Positions 60,783 through 64,000 of a DNA stretch of 64,000 nt are shown here, piece by piece; positions within the stretch are counted from its first letter, which is position 1; each line of letters starts with the position of its first letter. Source of the DNA: Pseudomonas viridiflava (GTDB taxonomy: Bacteria > Pseudomonadota > Gammaproteobacteria > Pseudomonadales > Pseudomonadaceae); the NCBI RefSeq assembly GCF_900590755.1, contig NZ_UUOC01000050.1, positions 186,001-250,000 of the forward strand. The letters run 5' to 3'. Position numbers and translations under genes: made by a program. The notes under the pieces are model-generated. The model was not told the DNA's origin. It did not search any database and saw only the letters and a list, made by a program, of their open reading frames with translations.

Positions 60783-61303
60783 ATCGTTCTCATATCAAGC
60801 GTTCCGCCATTCGGGTCATGGCGAATCCAGGATGTAACGGCTGCTGCGGGTCTTTCTGTAATGCCAAAGAGGCATGTACGGACCGATCACTGCGGCTGCT
60901 CGTCAGTATCTGGAATGGTAGCTGGCAACAAATCCACCCGCAGTCCTCTGAGCAAGTCAGGGGTTGGGTCAGATAGTGACGGCTTTCAAGCGTATAGGCT
61001 GTTTGTAGCAAATCGAATGCCGGTTTACGGTTTCGGTGTTCGCTCAGCGTGCGAGGGTGACGCTGCCTTGGCTGAGCTTCTTGCGAAGATCATCAAGGCA
61101 TACTCGTCATTCACTTTGATGCGTGCGCCGTGATGGCGTGATCAAGGTGGCCTGAATCTCAGGCTGGACGTGCTTTGACGAAGTGACTAATGCGCGTGTG
61201 CGCAGTGAGTTGCTTCTTCAATGTAGCTTATGCGTTGCCTTAACTGCCGCTAGCCCGGCTTTGAGGCCGGGCATTGCAGAAGCTTGCGACAGACGTCTGT
61301 AAA
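60783..61303. other. dnaG-rpsU intergenic region, no gene recognised
   Basis: In P. aeruginosa a GatB/YqeY-domain gene (PA0578) occupies this place. Here I find no frame resembling YqeY; two short opposite-strand frames (60790-61011 and 60762-61133) have no recognisable product. The dnaG promoter/processing site should lie in it. Confidence 0.5.
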
Positions 61304-61519
61304 TTAATACAGACGAACGGCGCGGCGCTGTTCGCGCTGAACTTTCTTGGCGTGACGCTTAACAGCGGCTGCTGCTTTACGCTTACGCTCAGAAGTAGGC
61401 TTCTCGTAAAATTCGCGGCTACGAACTTCAGCCAGAACACCGGCTTTTTCGCAGGAGCGCTTGAAACGACGCAGAGCTACGTCGAAGGGTTCGTTCTCTT
61501 TAACTTTGACGGCTGGCAT
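61304..61519 (-). CDS. rpsU: 30S ribosomal protein S21
   Basis: 71 residues ([71 protein letters not shown]); strongly basic and full length. Small-subunit protein near the anti-SD end of 16S rRNA. It begins the rpsU-dnaG-rpoD cluster and is divergent from tsaD. Confidence 0.98.
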
Positions 61520-61717
61520 CCAGAGCTACCTTCATTCATTACCGGGGTCAACGTCTCGTGCAAAGACTGCACATAAGTACGTCGGTTTTTAAGGGTTGCG
61601 GATGTTAACCCCTCATTGAGAGGAATGCAAAGCCTCTGATCGAAAACCGCTGGTCGGGGCATCGGGCGGCGACTATTATGCGCGCCTTCGAATTCAGCCT
61701 CTACAAGGCGCAAACCC

Positions 61718-62755
61718 ATGCTAGTACTGGGATTAGAAACCTCTTGCGACGAAACCGGCGTCGCGCTCTACGACAGCGAACACGGTCTGCTGGCTGACGC
61801 ATTATTCAGTCAGATCGACCTGCACCGGGCTTACGGCGGGGTCGTGCCGGAGCTTGCTTCGCGTGATCACGTCAAGCGCATGCTGCCTCTGATTCGCCAG
61901 GTCATGGCGGATGCGGGCACTGTCGCGTCGGACATCGATGCCATCGCATACACAGCGGGGCCGGGGCTTGTAGGCGCTTTGCTGGTTGGCGCGTCATGTG
62001 CCCAGGCGCTGGCTTTTGCCTGGGATATTCCGGCTCTGGGTGTGCATCACATGGAGGGCCATCTGCTGGCTCCGATGCTGGAAGCGCAACCGCCTGAGTT
62101 CCCGTTCGTCGCTTTGTTGGTTTCCGGGGGTCATACGCAGCTGGTTCGCGTCGATGGCATCGGTCTTTATGAGCTGCTCGGCGAGACTCTGGATGACGCT
62201 GCCGGCGAAGCGTTCGACAAAACCGCGAAAATGATGGGCATGCAATATCCCGGCGGTCCTGAAATCGCCGCGTTGGCGACCAAAGGTGTGGCGGGGCGTT
62301 TTGTGTTCCCTCGGCCCATGACTGATCGTCCCGGGCTGGAATTCAGCTTCAGCGGCCTGAAAACCTCGGCGTTGAACACCTGGCAGCAATGCCAGAGCGC
62401 TGGGGACGACAGTGAGCAGACCCGTTGCGACATCTCTCTGGCCTTCCAGCAGGCGGTGGTAGAGACTTTGACCATCAAGTGCAAGCGCGCCCTGAAACAG
62501 ACCGGCCTCAAGCGTCTGGTGATTGCCGGTGGCGTCAGCGCCAACAAGTCCCTGCGGCTGTCGCTGGAAAAAATGCTCGGCGATCTTAACGGCAACGTGT
62601 TCTACGCCCGGCCTGAATTCTGTACCGATAACGGCGCGATGATTGCCTTTGCCGGTTGCCAGCGTTTGCAGGCGGGTCAGAAGGAAGACTTGAGCATCAG
62701 CGTGCAGGCACGCTGGCCCATGGAGCAGTTGAAGGGTTTGCAGGACGCGACGTGA
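61718..62755 (+). CDS. tsaD: tRNA N6-adenosine threonylcarbamoyltransferase TsaD
   Basis: 345 residues (MLVLGLETSCDETGVALYDSEHGLLADALFSQIDLHRAYGGVVPELASRDHV). Kinase-fold ASKHA family with metal-binding H111 and H115 (GVHHMEGHL), SGGHTQ and C-terminal GGVSANKSLR and DNGAMIAF. Forms the t6A37 modification of ANN-decoding tRNAs, including the tRNA-Ile2 of this window. Divergent from rpsU across 198 bp. Confidence 0.97.
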   Translation: MLVLGLETSCDETGVALYDSEHGLLADALFSQIDLHRAYGGVVPELASRDHVKRMLPLIRQVMADAGTVASDIDAIAYTAGPGLVGALLVGASCAQALAFAWDIPALGVHHMEGHLLAPMLEAQPPEFPFVALLVSGGHTQLVRVDGIGLYELLGETLDDAAGEAFDKTAKMMGMQYPGGPEIAALATKGVAGRFVFPRPMTDRPGLEFSFSGLKTSALNTWQQCQSAGDDSEQTRCDISLAFQQAVVETLTIKCKRALKQTGLKRLVIAGGVSANKSLRLSLEKMLGDLNGNVFYARPEFCTDNGAMIAFAGCQRLQAGQKEDLSISVQARWPMEQLKGLQDAT

Positions 62756-62775
62756 GGGAGATTCATCACCCTCCG

Positions 62776-63345
62776 TCAAAAATGCCGTTCGCGCCCGGCA
62801 AACAGGTCGCGTAGATTGCCTCGATGGCGCCACACAATCAGTAGCGTGAGCAAGCTCATCGGCAGCAGTGCCCGAGGTTCCTGCCAAGCGAGTAGGGGCA
62901 GGGTGAGGGGCGTGGCGATCAATGCGGCTAGTGAGCTGGTGCGGGTCATGTAGAACACCAATGCCCAGGCGCAGATCGCCAGGGCCGCGGCGGGCGGGTA
63001 CAGGCCCAGCAGCATGCCGGCCGCAGTCGCAACGCCTTTGCCGCCACGGAAGCGGAAGTACAGCGGGAACAGATGGCCCAGCACAGCGCACAGCCCGATC
63101 CAGGCCTGCGCTCTGGGGTCCAGGCCGCAGAAGTGGGCAATCAGCACCGGCACCAGGCCTTTGCAGAGGTCGCCAAGCAACGTGAGTATCGCGAGTTTTT
63201 TCCCGGCCAGACGCAACATGTTGGTCGCGCCCGCATTGCCTGAACCACTGGCGCGCGGGTCCGGGCTGCCAGTGAGGCGGCTGAGCAGTATGGCGAAGGA
63301 CAGCGAGCCAAGCAGGTAGGCGAAAATCGCCAGTAACCAAAACAT
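62776..63345 (-). CDS. plsY: acyl-phosphate glycerol-3-phosphate acyltransferase PlsY
   Basis: 189 residues, five to six transmembrane helices. Signature loops SLSFAILLSRLTGSPDPRASGSGNAGATNMLR (motif 1), GHLFPLYFRFRGGKGVAT (motif 2) and IVWRHRGNLRDLFAGRE (motif 3). First acyl transfer in phospholipid synthesis. Convergent with tsaD and divergent from folB. Confidence 0.96.
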   Translation of the reverse strand: MFWLLAIFAYLLGSLSFAILLSRLTGSPDPRASGSGNAGATNMLRLAGKKLAILTLLGDLCKGLVPVLIAHFCGLDPRAQAWIGLCAVLGHLFPLYFRFRGGKGVATAAGMLLGLYPPAAALAICAWALVFYMTRTSSLAALIATPLTLPLLAWQEPRALLPMSLLTLLIVWRHRGNLRDLFAGRERHF

Positions 63346-63419
63346 GCTAACTATTCCGGGCTGGGAAGCCCTGATTCTAACGGCGCATCGCGCCCTTGTC
63401 GTGCAGTGGAGAGTGGTGC

Positions 63420-63773
63420 TTGGACAGAGTTTTCATTGAGGGTCTGGAAGTCGATACCGTTATCGGCGCCTATGACTGGGAGCGGGGCATTCGCCAGTGC
63501 CTGCGTCTGGACCTTAGTTTTGCCTGGGATAACCGACCCGCTGCGGCGGGCGATGACCTGAGCAAGGCGCTGGACTATGCGAATGTGTCCACGCGCATCA
63601 TGGACTTTGCCGACAAGGCGCAGTTTCAGCTGGTGGAAACCTTTGCCGAGCGTCTGGCTGAGGTTCTGATGAGCGAGTTTCACATCCCCTGGCTGCACCT
63701 GAAACTGACCAAGCCCGGTGCGGTTGCGGCCGCCAAGGGCGTGGGTGTGGAGATCGAGCGCGGATGTCGCTGA
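63420..63773 (+). CDS. folB: dihydroneopterin aldolase FolB
   Basis: 117 residues from TTG 63420 (MDRVFIEGLEVDTVIGAYDWERGIRQCLRLDLSFAWD), chosen because GGAGAG lies about 8 nt upstream and length then matches the family; the ATG at 63396 would add a nonconserved tail. DHNA aldolase motifs: GAYDWER (catalytic Glu region), DYANV, FxLVETFAERLA, and LTKPGAV with the catalytic Lys. Overlaps folK by 10 bp. Confidence 0.93.
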   Translation: MDRVFIEGLEVDTVIGAYDWERGIRQCLRLDLSFAWDNRPAAAGDDLSKALDYANVSTRIMDFADKAQFQLVETFAERLAEVLMSEFHIPWLHLKLTKPGAVAAAKGVGVEIERGCR

Positions 63774-64000
63774 CAAGGGTTTACCTCGGCCTGGGCAGCA
63801 ACATAGAGCGCGAAAAGCACCTGGTTGCCGGGCTCGAAGCGCTGGACGGATTCGTCAGTGAAATGACCTGTTCGGCGGTGTTCGAGAGCCAGCCGGTGGG
63901 TATCAAAAGTGGCCTGTTCTTCAATCTGGTGGTGACCGGTTATTCCGAGCTGCCTTTGATGGAGCTGGACCGCCGCCTCAAATTCATCGAGGCCGACAAT
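63764..64000 (+). CDS. folK: 2-amino-4-hydroxy-6-hydroxymethyldihydropteridine pyrophosphokinase FolK (partial)
   Basis: ATG 63764 inside the folB end; reads MSLTRVYLGLGSNIEREKHL then ...VFESQPVGIKSGLFFNLVV..LMELDRRLKFIEAD and runs off the window. HPPK motifs YLGLGSN and the ExQ/FxN patterns are clear. Next step of the folate pathway after FolB; translationally coupled to it. Confidence 0.95.
   Translation, partial: MSLTRVYLGLGSNIEREKHLVAGLEALDGFVSEMTCSAVFESQPVGIKSGLFFNLVVTGYSELPLMELDRRLKFIEADN

Overview
The window is chromosomal DNA of a fluorescent-type Pseudomonas (P. fluorescens / P. syringae / P. putida sensu lato). This is supported by the gene order tRNA-Ile2 / PAS-GGDEF-EAL gene / rpoD / dnaG / rpsU / tsaD / plsY / folB / folK, by the glycine-betaine/dimethylglycine catabolic operon, by a complete pqqA-B-C-D-E-(H) cluster with pqqF, by lysine davBA, and by many Pseudomonas-type REP palindromes between genes.

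Layout. 1-9.7 kb: small housekeeping or unknown genes, then the demethylation operon (M19-like protein, DUF5943 protein, dgcA, dgcB, ETF alpha, ETF beta); a six-unit REP array separates dgcA from dgcB. 9.8-16.3 kb: a Fur-box-preceded iron system (FecI-type sigma, FecR anti-sigma, TonB-dependent receptor, PepSY reductase-like membrane protein, small membrane protein, GST). 16.7-24.3 kb: pqq genes on the minus strand; a REP element is inserted in frame inside pqqF. 24.4-27.7 kb: davA, davB and an Lrp-family regulator. 28-33.6 kb: MFS transporter with a gamma-glutamyltransferase-like enzyme, a soluble MCP-like/Cache protein, and a FUSC transporter. 33.8-38.9 kb: a yjfI-yjfJ-(rhomboid)-yjfK-yjfL-yjfM-yjfC stress/envelope operon behind two identical palindromes. 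39.0-40.1 kb: a HEPN/nucleotidyltransferase toxin-antitoxin pair with a strong autoregulatory inverted repeat.

Mobile element. From 40,146 to 53,589 a 13.4 kb integrative element sits in the 3' end of tRNA-Ile2 (anticodon CAT), bounded by 46-bp direct repeats. It looks like a phage satellite. It encodes two tyrosine recombinases, an AlpA-type regulator, a P4 Ash-like protein, a HELGH metalloprotease, a replication-like winged-helix protein overlapping four copies of a 15-bp palindrome, a TubC-N-like small protein, a lone HK97-fold major capsid protein, small-terminase-like proteins, and a low-GC cargo region. The cargo holds a three-gene module: an ADP-ribosyltransferase-like protein, a small unknown protein and a SecB-like chaperone. 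This matches the architecture of the CmdTAC toxin-antitoxin-chaperone anti-phage system known from E. coli. A separate RX4H HEPN protein follows on the opposite strand. This island is the most interesting part of the window.

53.5-64 kb: the conserved core: tRNA-Ile2, an RmcA-like c-di-GMP enzyme without the periplasmic domain, rpoD, dnaG, rpsU, tsaD, plsY, folB and the start of folK. All functional calls are by reading translated sequence and gene order; no searches were run.
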